Under the pieces are notes generated by a model. The model was not told the origin of the DNA and did not search any database. It was given only the letters and a program-made list of their open reading frames with translations. This document shows positions 7,967 to 16,748 of a DNA stretch of 23,970 nt, piece by piece. This DNA comes from Cellvibrio sp. (GTDB lineage Bacteria > Pseudomonadota > Gammaproteobacteria > Pseudomonadales > Cellvibrionaceae), in NCBI GenBank assembly GCA_021323495.1, contig JAJQJO010000007.1:1-23970 (forward strand), read 5' to 3'. Both the position numbers and the translations under genes were made by a program. Each line of letters begins with the position of its first letter. The first letter of the stretch is position 1.

Positions 7967-8893
7967 ATGACTTTTGACTCAGATACAGACCAACCCGAAA
8001 CCACTGGCAGCCGCTGCGGTTATGTCGCCATAGTGGGGCGCCCCAATGTGGGCAAATCCACCTTGCTTAACCATATCCTCGGGCAGAAAATCAGCATCAC
8101 CTCGCGCAAGCCGCAGACGACCCGCAATGCGGTGGTGGGTATAAAGACGGATGGCGATGTCCAGATTATTTTTGTCGATACTCCTGGCATGCATCTCGGC
8201 CAACAAAAGGCTATCAATCGCTATATGAATAAAGCCGCCACCAGTGCGATGAAAGATGTGGATGTGGTGGTGTTTGTGATTGATCGTTTTATCTGGACCG
8301 AAGAAGATGAAGCGGTTGCTGAAAAGTTACAGCATCTTAATTGCCCGATTATTTTAGCGGTGAATAAAGTTGATCAAATCGACGATAAAGAAACACTGCT
8401 ACCACATTTACAAAGCCTATCGGAAAAATTAAAGGTTGCTGAAATTGTGCCCATGTCGGCGCTGCGTAACACCAATCTTGACCGGTTGGAGCATTTGATT
8501 ATTGAGCGTTTGCCGCACGGCATCCATATGTATCCGGAAGACCAGATTACCGATCGCAGCTCGCGTTTTATGGCGGCGGAAATTGTGCGCGAAAAAATTA
8601 CCCGCCAATTAGGCGATGAGCTACCCTATGAAATGGCGGTAGAAATTGAAGAGTTTAAACAGGAAGGTAATTTACTTAACATATCGGCCCTGATTCTGGT
8701 TGAACGCGATGGCCAGAAAAAAATTCTGATTGGCGATAAGGGCAGCCGTATCAAATTAATTGGCACTGAAGCGCGCGGTGATATGGAAAAGCTGTTTGAG
8801 ATGAAAATCATGCTCAAACTTTGGGTAAAAGTAAAATCCGGTTGGTCCGATGACGAGCGTGCATTGCGCAGTCTCGGTTACAACGAGTTTTAA
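7967..8893 (+). CDS. era: GTPase Era, 16S rRNA / 30S assembly factor
   Basis: Era binds the 3' end of 16S rRNA and helps 30S subunit maturation. It has 308 residues. The GTPase motifs are GRPNVGKST (24-32), DTPGM (71-75) and NKVD (133-136). The C-terminal KH domain carries the RNA-binding loop GDKG (256-259) within IGDKGSRIKLIG. The N-terminus is about 10 residues longer than E. coli Era. The start ATG at 7967 has no clear Shine-Dalgarno in the 64-base gap after rnc. The rnc-era-recO order is the classic one in Proteobacteria. Confidence 0.98.
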   Translation: MTFDSDTDQPETTGSRCGYVAIVGRPNVGKSTLLNHILGQKISITSRKPQTTRNAVVGIKTDGDVQIIFVDTPGMHLGQQKAINRYMNKAATSAMKDVDVVVFVIDRFIWTEEDEAVAEKLQHLNCPIILAVNKVDQIDDKETLLPHLQSLSEKLKVAEIVPMSALRNTNLDRLEHLIIERLPHGIHMYPEDQITDRSSRFMAAEIVREKITRQLGDELPYEMAVEIEEFKQEGNLLNISALILVERDGQKKILIGDKGSRIKLIGTEARGDMEKLFEMKIMLKLWVKVKSGWSDDERALRSLGYNEF

Positions 8894-8902
8894 TTCATCA
8901 CT

Positions 8903-9616
8903 ATGCGCGTTGATCTCCAACCCGCCTATATCCTGCATACCCGCCCCTATCGTGACACCAGTTTACTGATTGATTTTCTCACGCCCGATTTTGGGCGTGT
9001 CACCGCTGTGGCGCGCGGTGTGCGTAAAAATAAAACTCCCAAACGCCAATTGTTAAATCCTTTTAGCCGGCTGTTGATTTGTTGGCAGGGCAAAACCGAT
9101 ATGAAACTGCTTACCAGCTTTGAATCGGACAACCACTTTCTCACGCTTACAGCCAACCATTTATATTCCGGTTTTTATCTCAACGAACTGCTTGTGCGCC
9201 TTTTACCGGAAATGGACCGGCACAATGGGCTATATTTTGCCTACGAACAAAGCCTGGATGCATTGCAAAATAGAGACGAGATTGAGCCGTTATTGCGCGC
9301 GTTTGAATTTCGTTTATTGACAGAGTTGGGCTATGGTCTGGATTTCAGTATGGATGCACGCGACGGCTGTGCAATAGCAGCGCAGGGATGGTATGAGTGC
9401 CATACACAGGAAGGATTTTTTAGTGCGGGGCCGGATATCCCCGAGCAATTTTTGTTAAAAGGCGAATGGTTGTTGGCAATAGCCGCAGGCGATTATTCTG
9501 ATCCTGCAACGCGGCTGGCGGCAAAACATTTGTCTCGACGCATGTTAAAACCCTTGCTCGGCAATCGTCCTCTGAACAGCCGTCAGTTATTTGTCCCGGC
9601 AAAACCGGATCGGTGA
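8903..9616 (+). CDS. recO: DNA repair protein RecO
   Basis: RecO works with RecF/RecR to load RecA on single-stranded DNA gaps. It has 237 residues. The N-terminal OB-fold region (about 1-80) contains the typical PAYILHTRPYRDTSLLIDF and VARGVRKNK segments; the helical C-terminal part includes FEFRLLTELGYGLDF. I see no zinc-finger cysteine set, as in the E. coli type. The start is ATG 8903, nine bases after the era stop, so they are probably co-transcribed. In pseudomonads pdxJ follows; here a convergent BarA-type kinase gene begins 19 bases after recO. I see no hairpin terminator between them. Confidence 0.95.
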   Translation: MRVDLQPAYILHTRPYRDTSLLIDFLTPDFGRVTAVARGVRKNKTPKRQLLNPFSRLLICWQGKTDMKLLTSFESDNHFLTLTANHLYSGFYLNELLVRLLPEMDRHNGLYFAYEQSLDALQNRDEIEPLLRAFEFRLLTELGYGLDFSMDARDGCAIAAQGWYECHTQEGFFSAGPDIPEQFLLKGEWLLAIAAGDYSDPATRLAAKHLSRRMLKPLLGNRPLNSRQLFVPAKPDR

Positions 9617-9635
9617 TGTACTGCGTTGCCAATAT

Positions 9636-12440
9636 TTAAACCACCGCTTTTTCCAGACCAAAGAGTGGGTCTATTTCTTTGTTGCGTCCCCAATTAATTA
9701 AATCATCGAGTGCATGATTCAGTGCGGGCATTGCATCCCGCACCTGGTCATATTGATTGCTTTGGAACAGTTTATCGAGCAGGCCACTGATATGTTTTAA
9801 ACGCGGCACTCCGCAATAACAACTGCTGCCATATAAGCGGTGCACTAATTCCCCCAACTCTTCAAAGGCTTCGTTGGCCAGTGCGGTATTGATTTGTTGT
9901 TTTTCGCCTTCCAATCCCTTTAGTAACATGCTGAGCATATCGCGCGCGAGGGCAGGTTTATTATTGGCGAGTTTCAGGCAGAGCTGGATATCCACAGAAC
10001 CGGTCAGGTCTTCAGTGGGCAGCGGTGCGCGCACCTGGATATTCGGTAATTTGTCCTCGATCTGGATAACGACTTCTTTTTTCCCCGATAAACTTGCCCA
10101 GCGATTAATAATATGTGCCAGTTGCGCTTCGTTAACTGGTTTGCTAATGCAGTCATCCATACCGGCAATTAATAATTCTGCTTTCTGTTCGGTAATGGTA
10201 TGGGCGGTGAGTGCAATAATCGGTGTGCGGCGCTTGCCTTGTTCCAGTGAGCGTATATGGCGTGTTGCTTCCATGCCATCCATGCCGGGCATTTGGATAT
10301 CCATAAAAATCACATCGAATTCGTTATCGTTGCAGGCTTCAATGGCCTGCTTACCACTGCTTGCTTGCACCACCAGGGTATTTAACCCGCGTAATAATTC
10401 CGAGGCGAGCTGCAGGTTGGCGAGATTATCGTCGACTAATAATACCGACACACTTGGACGCAACGCTTCCTCTTCATCTTGCTCGCGCATATCTTTGATG
10501 TGTAGATCCAGTTGCCGCCCGAGTGTTTGCAAGAGTGCGTCATAAGCAATGGGTTTGTTGATAAACAACACCTGCGATTTTTCGGTGTGGGCGCGGAACA
10601 ACCGCTGGTGCGCTGGTGTGCAACACGCGATCAGGGTGCAATTAAATTCAACATTTAATTGCTCGGCGAGGTTATTAAGTAACACCGGCGGAATTTTACG
10701 TTCGTTGGGTGCGATATCCAAAATCAATAAATCGAAATTGTTATTACTGTTGCGCGCATTGCGCAAAATAGGAAAGCAATCGTGTATCGCCGGAATACTT
10801 TGGGTGTTGCCATTCCATTCGCGCAATAAATTATCGAGTTGTTTTAATGATGCGGGATTTTCACCGCAGAGCAAAATCCGGTAATCGCTCAGATTGGCTA
10901 ACTGGCTCACTGACGGTTGACGTTTATCGATACCTAAACGGGCAGTGAACCAGAAGGTAGACCCTTGTTCGGGTTCGCTCACTACACCGATTTCACCGTG
11001 CATGCGCTCCACCAAACCCTTACAGATTGCCAGGCCGAGCCCAGTGCCTTCATGCTCGCGCGTATTGGACGAATCAGCCTGGTTAAACGGGCTGAACAAA
11101 AGATCTTGTTCTTCGCGGGTTAAGCCAATACCTTCATCGCTGACACAAACCTTGAGCGTGATCTGGGTTTCCTGTTGTTGCAAGATGCTGACATCGATCA
11201 GGATGTTGCCGGTGCTGCTGTATTTGATGGCATTGCTTACCAGATTAGAAAGCACTTGCTTGAAGCGCAATGCGTCGCCCAACAGGTTTTTGGGAATGCC
11301 TGCTTCAACATAATTAACCAGCTCCAGATTTTTTTCATGGGCATCGGGAGCCAATATATGCAGCACCTCGTCAATGCAATTACGAATCGGCACGGGTGCA
11401 TAGTCGAGGGTAAGTTTGCCGGATTCAATTTTGGAGAAGTCCAGAATGCCGTTGATCACCGTGAGCAGGTTTTGTGCAGAATCGCGAATTGTTTCCAGGT
11501 ATTCGCGCTGCTGCTCGTTGAGTTCGGTTTTGAGCGCGAGATTGATAAAACCGAGGATGCCATTTAATGGTGTGCGAATCTCATGGCTGGTATTGGCAAG
11601 AAATTCGGATTTTACCCGGCTAGCTTCCAGCGCTTCTTTGCGCGCCAAATCCAATTCCACGTTTTGGATTTCAATCGTCTCGAGTGTCTCGCGTAAGTCT
11701 TCAATGGCGTGATCGATGTGGGATTGCATGTCGGCCTGCGCGGCTTCCATATAATCCGCCATCGTATTGATCGATTCCGCCAAGCCAAAAAATTCACTGG
11801 AATTTTGCTTTTCTACCCGTTCATTCAAGCGGCCACGCGCCAGGGCGTGGACAATATTTTTGATGTGATCGAGCGGGTCGGTAATACGGTAATAAAGTGA
11901 AATTGCAAAATAGGCACCCATAGTCAAACACAGTAACGTGAGTGCAATCGTCAGGACTATGGCTTCATAACGAACCACCGCATAGGGTGCTGCCATTAAT
12001 TCAAGTTCCACCCAGCCAATTGGATTTTTATTATCAAGGTCAACCAGCGGATGTGAAAAGCGCAGGGTGCGGTCAGTATGCCGCTGTAATGGCTGTAGCA
12101 TATTGGGCTCGCCCTTATCATCGGTATGCATAAATTGCGGGCCGCTATGAAAGCTTTGGTTTCCATTCGCATAATGAGCGTGGACTGCACGTATATAAGG
12201 CTCTTCAATGGAGGCATCAAGAATGTGCTGCACCAGCTCGGGGTTATTTTCCACTATCGGTTTGTGCAATAAATGCGCGGTTTTTTGGGCGAGGATACTG
12301 CCGCGCAAATCGATAAACTTATCGATTTGCGAAATACACAAATAGGTGAGGCTGACCGCAATCAGGACAATGATAGTGATGGAGGGAATAAAAATCAGGC
12401 GCCAAACATCGGATTTAATGCTGCTGCGTTTATTATTCAT
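9636..12440 (-). CDS. barA: Hybrid sensor histidine kinase of the BarA/GacS family
   Basis: BarA/GacS phosphorylates GacA/UvrY, which controls small RNAs that titrate RsmA/CsrA. The start is chosen at 12440, giving 934 residues (M of MNNKRSS), with AGG nearby; a 27-codon upstream extension has no membrane or domain features. Order: membrane segment about 13-37, periplasmic sensor about 38-155, membrane segment about 158-185, HAMP, then the kinase H-box ANTSHEIRTPLNG with His 286. ATPase boxes follow (NLVSNAIKY, DEGIGL, EGTGLGLAI), then a degenerate receiver (about 520-645). A true receiver has VDD and FMDIQMPGMDG (Asp 714) and IALTAH, and the HPt domain has His 867 in LVHRLYGSS. It is divergent from cysM. 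No gacA gene is in the window. Confidence 0.95.
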   Translation of the reverse strand: MNNKRSSIKSDVWRLIFIPSITIIVLIAVSLTYLCISQIDKFIDLRGSILAQKTAHLLHKPIVENNPELVQHILDASIEEPYIRAVHAHYANGNQSFHSGPQFMHTDDKGEPNMLQPLQRHTDRTLRFSHPLVDLDNKNPIGWVELELMAAPYAVVRYEAIVLTIALTLLCLTMGAYFAISLYYRITDPLDHIKNIVHALARGRLNERVEKQNSSEFFGLAESINTMADYMEAAQADMQSHIDHAIEDLRETLETIEIQNVELDLARKEALEASRVKSEFLANTSHEIRTPLNGILGFINLALKTELNEQQREYLETIRDSAQNLLTVINGILDFSKIESGKLTLDYAPVPIRNCIDEVLHILAPDAHEKNLELVNYVEAGIPKNLLGDALRFKQVLSNLVSNAIKYSSTGNILIDVSILQQQETQITLKVCVSDEGIGLTREEQDLLFSPFNQADSSNTREHEGTGLGLAICKGLVERMHGEIGVVSEPEQGSTFWFTARLGIDKRQPSVSQLANLSDYRILLCGENPASLKQLDNLLREWNGNTQSIPAIHDCFPILRNARNSNNNFDLLILDIAPNERKIPPVLLNNLAEQLNVEFNCTLIACCTPAHQRLFRAHTEKSQVLFINKPIAYDALLQTLGRQLDLHIKDMREQDEEEALRPSVSVLLVDDNLANLQLASELLRGLNTLVVQASSGKQAIEACNDNEFDVIFMDIQMPGMDGMEATRHIRSLEQGKRRTPIIALTAHTITEQKAELLIAGMDDCISKPVNEAQLAHIINRWASLSGKKEVVIQIEDKLPNIQVRAPLPTEDLTGSVDIQLCLKLANNKPALARDMLSMLLKGLEGEKQQINTALANEAFEELGELVHRLYGSSCYCGVPRLKHISGLLDKLFQSNQYDQVRDAMPALNHALDDLINWGRNKEIDPLFGLEKAVV

Positions 12441-12501
12441 GGAGTTTGGCCTGGTTACAGTACCGGTGTGCGTAGCACCGGAATGAGTTTCACTGCAAGG
12501 T

Positions 12502-12530
12502 TTCGCAGGGTGGATGATCACAGGTAGAAT
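12502..12530 (+). promoter_or_regulatory. Candidate sigma70 promoter for cysM
   Basis: TTCGCA (12502-12507, 4/6), a 17-base spacer, and TAGAAT (12525-12530, 5/6). The start would be near 12537, giving a leader of about 54 bases. It lies in the 150-base divergent gap between barA and cysM. A short inverted repeat CCGGTG...CACCGG (12463-12481) lies closer to barA and would fall in its leader. Confidence 0.4.
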
Positions 12531-12590
12531 AGCTGCCCCACGCGCGCCTGCGCAACCGGCTAATTATCTGAATGTCAGCCTGAGGTCAAT

Positions 12591-13478
12591 ATGGATTTTC
12601 CCACCATAGAAGCATTTGTTGGTAATACGCCCCTGGTGCGCTTGCAGCGCTTGCCCGGAGTATCAAGCAATACAATATTAGTAAAGTTGGAGGGCAACAA
12701 CCCCGCCGGCTCCGTCAAAGACCGTCCCGCATTATCAATGATTAATCGCGCTGAATTGCGCGGTGATATCAAGCCTGGCGATACCTTGATTGAGGCAACA
12801 AGCGGCAATACCGGCATCGCCCTGGCGATGGTAGCGGCAATCAAAGGCTACCGCATGATTTTGATTATGCCTGACAATTCCACAGCCGAACGCAAAGCCT
12901 CTATGGCTGCTTATGGCGCGGAGCTGATTTTGGTCAGCAAAGAAGCGGGCATGGAAGGTGCGCGCGATTTGGCGCTGCAAATGCAAGCAGAAGGCAAGGG
13001 CATCGTATTGGATCAGTTTGGCAACGCCGACAATCCCCTCGCACATTATTCAACGACCGGCCCGGAAATCTGGCAGCAGACTGGCGGCACCATTACCCAT
13101 TTTGTCAGCTCCATGGGTACTACCGGAACCATCATGGGCACATCGCGCTATCTGAAAGAAAAAAATCCGGCGATCCGGATAATTGGTTTACAGCCCGCGG
13201 AAGGTGCGCAAATTCCCGGCATCCGTCGTTGGCCTGAAGTTTATCTTCCTAAGATATATGAGCGCGACCGGGTTGATGGCATTGTCAGTATGTCGCAACA
13301 GCTTGCCGAAAATACGATGCGTGACCTCGCGCGCAAAGAGGGGATTTTTTGCGGCGTTTCTTCGGGTGGTGCGGTGGCGGCGGCGTTGGAATTGAGCCAG
13401 CAAGTTGAACACGCGGTAATAGTAGCGATTATTTGTGATCGCGGTGACCGTTATTTATCGTCCGGCCTGTTTAATTGA
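12591..13478 (+). CDS. cysM: Cysteine synthase B (O-acetylserine sulfhydrylase)
   Basis: This PLP enzyme makes cysteine from O-acetylserine and sulfide or thiosulfate in the cytoplasm. It has 295 residues. The PLP-binding Lys is K43 in NNPAGSVKDRPA; the phosphate/substrate loop SGNTG is at 71-75. GIRRWPEVYLPKIY is typical of CysM rather than CysK. The C-terminus has the SSGGAVAAALEL helix. The start ATG 12591 has GAGG five bases upstream. It is the first gene of the rightward set cysM-cotH-rlmD-relA-mazG. In pseudomonads cysM directly precedes rlmD; here a CotH-like gene intervenes after a hairpin. Confidence 0.96.
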   Translation: MDFPTIEAFVGNTPLVRLQRLPGVSSNTILVKLEGNNPAGSVKDRPALSMINRAELRGDIKPGDTLIEATSGNTGIALAMVAAIKGYRMILIMPDNSTAERKASMAAYGAELILVSKEAGMEGARDLALQMQAEGKGIVLDQFGNADNPLAHYSTTGPEIWQQTGGTITHFVSSMGTTGTIMGTSRYLKEKNPAIRIIGLQPAEGAQIPGIRRWPEVYLPKIYERDRVDGIVSMSQQLAENTMRDLARKEGIFCGVSSGGAVAAALELSQQVEHAVIVAIICDRGDRYLSSGLFN

Positions 13479-13480
13479 TG

Positions 13481-13526
13481 CCGGCTGTTTATTCATTCCA
13501 ATGCATTGCTCTGAATAAATGGCCGG
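13481..13526 (+). terminator. Stem-loop after cysM, possible weak terminator
   Basis: Arms 13481-13494 and 13513-13526 pair at 12 of 14 positions (CCGGC and TTTATTC blocks, with one two-base mismatch), with an 18-base loop. It starts two bases after the cysM stop. Only a short T run (TTTG) follows, so termination would be partial at best. It may instead protect the cysM mRNA end. Confidence 0.4.
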
Positions 13527-13574
13527 TTTGATGTTGAGTGAAATTAATAAACAATAATTAATCAGGATGTTTGT

Positions 13575-15050
13575 ATGTTGGCAATTATTCGGAATGCAGT
13601 TATTCACAGTGTGGTTATTCAAAGCGTAATCATAGTTTTGGTGGTGCTGTTACAGGCGTGTGGCGGGAGCGGCTCAGGGTCGAAAAATCCGGTACAAAAA
13701 TCCTCTGCACCAATAAGTTCCGCCGCAGCGATTATTTCATCCAGTATTAGCTCCGCTATCAGTTCAAGCTCAGCGATGAGCTTGCCTGCGGATTTTCCCA
13801 CCGGTACTGTTGAATCATTACCAATACTGAATATCACTACTGATGGTGGTGCGGCGATCCTTTCCAAAGAAACCTATGTCAGCGCCAGTTTCACATTGAC
13901 CGGTGACGGAATTACTGCGGCAGAAGGCGCTACAGAAATTCGCGGGCGCGGTAATTCCACTTGGGATTGGGTTAAAAAACCCTACCGCCTGAAGTTATCC
14001 AGCGCAACCGAAATGCTGGGTATGCCGGCAAGCAAGCATTGGGTATTGCTCGCCAATTATGCGGACAAAACAATGATGCGTAACGATATCGCATTTATGT
14101 TCAGCCGCAGCCTGGGGATGGAATTTACTCCAGGGAATGAGTATGTAGAGTTAATGGTTAATGGTGTCTACCAAGGTGTTTATCAGCTGGTTGAGCATAT
14201 TCGTGTTGCCAAAGAGCGGGTCAATATTCCCGAACTGAAAGCGACCGATACCGACGCCGAAAAAATCAGCGGCGGTTATTTATTGGAGGTGGATTTCCGT
14301 ATGCACAGGGATTATTGCCAAAGTGCTTTCTGGGAAACCTTTTGCGTCAATGGCGTCAATATGGAACGCGAAGCCACTTTTTGCGTGGATTCCAATCATG
14401 GAATGGAGCCTTTTTGTTTGGACACACCAGAAACCTTATTGGAGGCGAACTGGTCAGCGCAGCGCGACTATATCCAAAAATATATCACCGATACCGAGGC
14501 TGCATTATTTGGCGAAAACTATGCCGACTCACAGTCAGGTTATGCCGCCTATATCGATGTGGACTCGGCGGTGGATTATTATTTAATCAATGAGCTGTTC
14601 AAAAATCCGGATGGTGTGGCCGCGAGTTTTTATTTATACAAAAAGCGTGGTGGTAAATTATTTTTTGGCCCGATTTGGGATTTCGATTTATCGATGGGTA
14701 ATGCGGGTTATGACAATGTCGGTAAAACCACTGGTTGGCACATTCGCCCATCGCCCTGGTTTGATCGTCTATTTCAGGATCCAGCGTTTAAAACCAAAGT
14801 CACTGCGCGCTGGAATAGTTTAAAAGCCGAAGGAAAGCTGGAATATATTTTCCAATATGCTGAAGCGCGAGCTATCTGGCTGGATAAGCAACAGCATAAA
14901 AACTACTTGCTCTGGTCGATCACTGATTTTGCACCATGGATTATGCATGGTAGCAATGGCGGCACGGGCAGTTATGCGGCTGAAGTAAAAGAGATGGTTC
15001 GCTGGCAGCGTGAGCGCTATGAGTGGATGGACTCCCAGCTTAACCAATAA
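13575..15050 (+). CDS. CotH-kinase-like outer-membrane lipoprotein with Ser-rich linker
   Basis: This 491-residue lipoprotein has a hydrophobic signal and lipobox LLQAC (Cys 29, then Gly, so outer-membrane sorting is expected). A Ser/Ala-rich linker covers about 43-69, as in Cellvibrio surface proteins. From about residue 83 it matches the CotH kinase family (PF08757): EIRGRGNSTW (121-130), KKPYRLKL (134-141), LLANYADKTMMRN (158-170), GVYQLVEHIR (201-210), and GPIWDFDLSMGN (365-376) with the conserved acidic residues. Family members in spores phosphorylate coat proteins; in Gram-negatives the substrates are unknown. A four-Cys stretch (C248, C257, C270, C281) interrupts the domain and may form disulfides. 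AGGA lies 7 bases before ATG 13575. It sits between cysM and rlmD and is flanked by hairpins. Confidence 0.88.
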   Translation: MLAIIRNAVIHSVVIQSVIIVLVVLLQACGGSGSGSKNPVQKSSAPISSAAAIISSSISSAISSSSAMSLPADFPTGTVESLPILNITTDGGAAILSKETYVSASFTLTGDGITAAEGATEIRGRGNSTWDWVKKPYRLKLSSATEMLGMPASKHWVLLANYADKTMMRNDIAFMFSRSLGMEFTPGNEYVELMVNGVYQGVYQLVEHIRVAKERVNIPELKATDTDAEKISGGYLLEVDFRMHRDYCQSAFWETFCVNGVNMEREATFCVDSNHGMEPFCLDTPETLLEANWSAQRDYIQKYITDTEAALFGENYADSQSGYAAYIDVDSAVDYYLINELFKNPDGVAASFYLYKKRGGKLFFGPIWDFDLSMGNAGYDNVGKTTGWHIRPSPWFDRLFQDPAFKTKVTARWNSLKAEGKLEYIFQYAEARAIWLDKQQHKNYLLWSITDFAPWIMHGSNGGTGSYAAEVKEMVRWQRERYEWMDSQLNQ

Positions 15051-15055
15051 TCTGA

Positions 15056-15095
15056 TGGCGGCGCGCTGCTCACAAATATGCGCCGCCAATTTCTG
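15056..15095 (+). terminator. Hairpin terminator after the CotH-like gene
   Basis: A perfect 9-bp GC-rich stem (15056-15064 with 15080-15088, TGGCGGCGC/GCGCCGCCA) and a 15-base loop begin 5 bases after the CotH-like stop. A short T-containing tract (ATTTCTGT) follows. The tail is imperfect, so termination may be partial. It lies only 25 bases before the rlmD start and could also limit read-through into rlmD. Confidence 0.55.
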
Positions 15096-15113
15096 TAATA
15101 CCGGGAATTTTTA

Positions 15114-16655
15114 ATGTCCAATCGCAGTGGTAAAAATGGCAGTTCATCCAGGGGTGGTTCAGTAACAGGCAATGGGCCAACAAAAGGCGGCAACCCCTTG
15201 GGTAAAAAACCGCGCCCTAAAAAATCTGCTGGCAGTGTGTATGTGCGCGACGATGCACCACGTCGAAATCAGGCGCGCGTCGAGGAAAAACGTTTGCCGC
15301 AGACCAATAAGCGCTTGGGCGAATTTACGATTGATCGCTTGAGCCATGATGGACGCGGCGTTGCCAATCTTGATGGTAAAACACTCTTTATTGACGGCGC
15401 CTTAGTGGGTGAAAAAGTCACCGCGCGGTTAGTGGAAGATCACGCGCGCTTTATCGATGCACGCGTCGACCAAATTATTAGTAGCTCCACTGAACGTACT
15501 ACACCACCCTGTGAATATTTCGCCCGTTGTGGTGGTTGTCAATTGCAATATATGCAACCGGCGGCGCAGCTGGTGATGAAACAACAAGCATTACTGGAGC
15601 AATTGCAGCGCTGGGGCGGTGTAGTGCCAAAGCACCTGTTGCCAGCGATTAGTTTGGGCGATACCGGCTATCGCAGCCGCGCGCGCCTGGGCGTGTGGTA
15701 TGAAAATGATGGTAGCGTGACACTCGGCTTTCGCCAGCGCTACAGCAACGCCATCACTCCGATCAACCGTTGTTTGGTACTGGTGCCTGAGTTGAATGCA
15801 TTGCTCGCGCCTTTACATATCTGGCTGACAGCGTTGCAAGCAACCAAAGCGGTGACCCATATCGAGCTGGTTAAAGGCCAGGACGACATCGCCGTTATTT
15901 TGCGCCATACCAAAAAACTGGCAGCGGCAGATCTGGCTGCGCTTGCACATCTTGCGGAGCAGGAGCAATGCAAAGTCTGGCTGGAGCCTAACGGTGATGG
16001 CGGATTGACTGACCTGGCGGGACAAGTTTGTGATCCGCGCCTTGGCTATCGACTTGAAGGATCGGGGTTCGAAGGATTGGAGCTAGCCTTTCATCCGCAG
16101 GATTTCACCCAGGTAAACCCTCAGGTTAACCAGCAGATGGTTGCGCAAGCGCTGGCGTTGTTAGCCTTGAAACCATCGGATCGGGTGCTGGATTTATTCT
16201 GTGGCATCGGTAATTTCACCCTGCCAATCGCCCGGCACTGCGCTGAAGTGGTAGGCATTGAGGCGGTTGAATCCATGGTGTTGCGCGGCCGCGAAAACGC
16301 CGCAAGGTTACAAATCACCAACGCTAAATTTATTGCCGCCAACCTTGCCGATATGACCCATACTCAGTTACAGCGTTTGGGAGGCGCTGACAAGGAGCGG
16401 GAAATAGCGGCTGTCTTGCTCGATCCGCCCCGTGACGGTGCAAAAGATATTATTACCAGCATCCAACGCTGGGTCGCTGGCAAGCAACTTTCCCCCAAGC
16501 GGATAGTCTATGTCAGTTGCAATCCGGCAACTTTGGCGCGTGATTCTGCGCTGTTGGTAGAGGCGGGATACTATCTGGATACGCTGGGTGTGTTGGATAT
16601 GTTTCCCCACACCAGTCATATCGAATCCATGGCGCTGTTTTTGCCTGCAAGGTAA
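15114..16655 (+). CDS. rlmD: 23S rRNA (uracil(1939)-C5)-methyltransferase RlmD
   Basis: RlmD (RumA) methylates U1939 of 23S rRNA using SAM. It has 513 residues against about 433 in E. coli. The extra length is a basic, Gly/Ser/Lys-rich N-terminal tail of about 65 residues that looks disordered. Then come the TRAM domain (about 66-125), Fe-S cysteines C133, C139, C142 and C220, and the SAM loop LDLFCGIGNFTL (359-370). The catalytic nucleophile is Cys 469 in YVSCNPATLARD and the base is Glu 504 in SHIES. GGGA lies 7 bases before ATG 15114, which supports the long form. The next gene is relA, after about 90 bases, as in pseudomonads. Confidence 0.96.
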   Translation: MSNRSGKNGSSSRGGSVTGNGPTKGGNPLGKKPRPKKSAGSVYVRDDAPRRNQARVEEKRLPQTNKRLGEFTIDRLSHDGRGVANLDGKTLFIDGALVGEKVTARLVEDHARFIDARVDQIISSSTERTTPPCEYFARCGGCQLQYMQPAAQLVMKQQALLEQLQRWGGVVPKHLLPAISLGDTGYRSRARLGVWYENDGSVTLGFRQRYSNAITPINRCLVLVPELNALLAPLHIWLTALQATKAVTHIELVKGQDDIAVILRHTKKLAAADLAALAHLAEQEQCKVWLEPNGDGGLTDLAGQVCDPRLGYRLEGSGFEGLELAFHPQDFTQVNPQVNQQMVAQALALLALKPSDRVLDLFCGIGNFTLPIARHCAEVVGIEAVESMVLRGRENAARLQITNAKFIAANLADMTHTQLQRLGGADKEREIAAVLLDPPRDGAKDIITSIQRWVAGKQLSPKRIVYVSCNPATLARDSALLVEAGYYLDTLGVLDMFPHTSHIESMALFLPAR

Positions 16656-16748
16656 AACATTTCAGGTTCGGACGTTTCGGGCTGATGACCCCGGTATCCG
16701 CCGTCTTCAGTGAAGAATAAGCAAGCCTCCTTTTTGAAGTAAATGCGT

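Noticed and set aside
9874..10545. Plus-strand ORF (223 aa) inside the kinase gene
   Set aside because: It is antisense to the receiver and HPt-coding part of barA, with Ser-rich low-complexity translation typical of shadows.
12441..12521. N-terminal 27-codon extension of the BarA-type kinase
   Set aside because: It adds a segment with no membrane or domain character, and the Met at 12440 has a better-placed binding site and fits the family start.
16708..16726. Short palindrome TCTTCAGTGAAGA before relA
   Set aside because: The stem is 6 bp with a one-base centre and no T run; too weak for a terminator and not a known operator.
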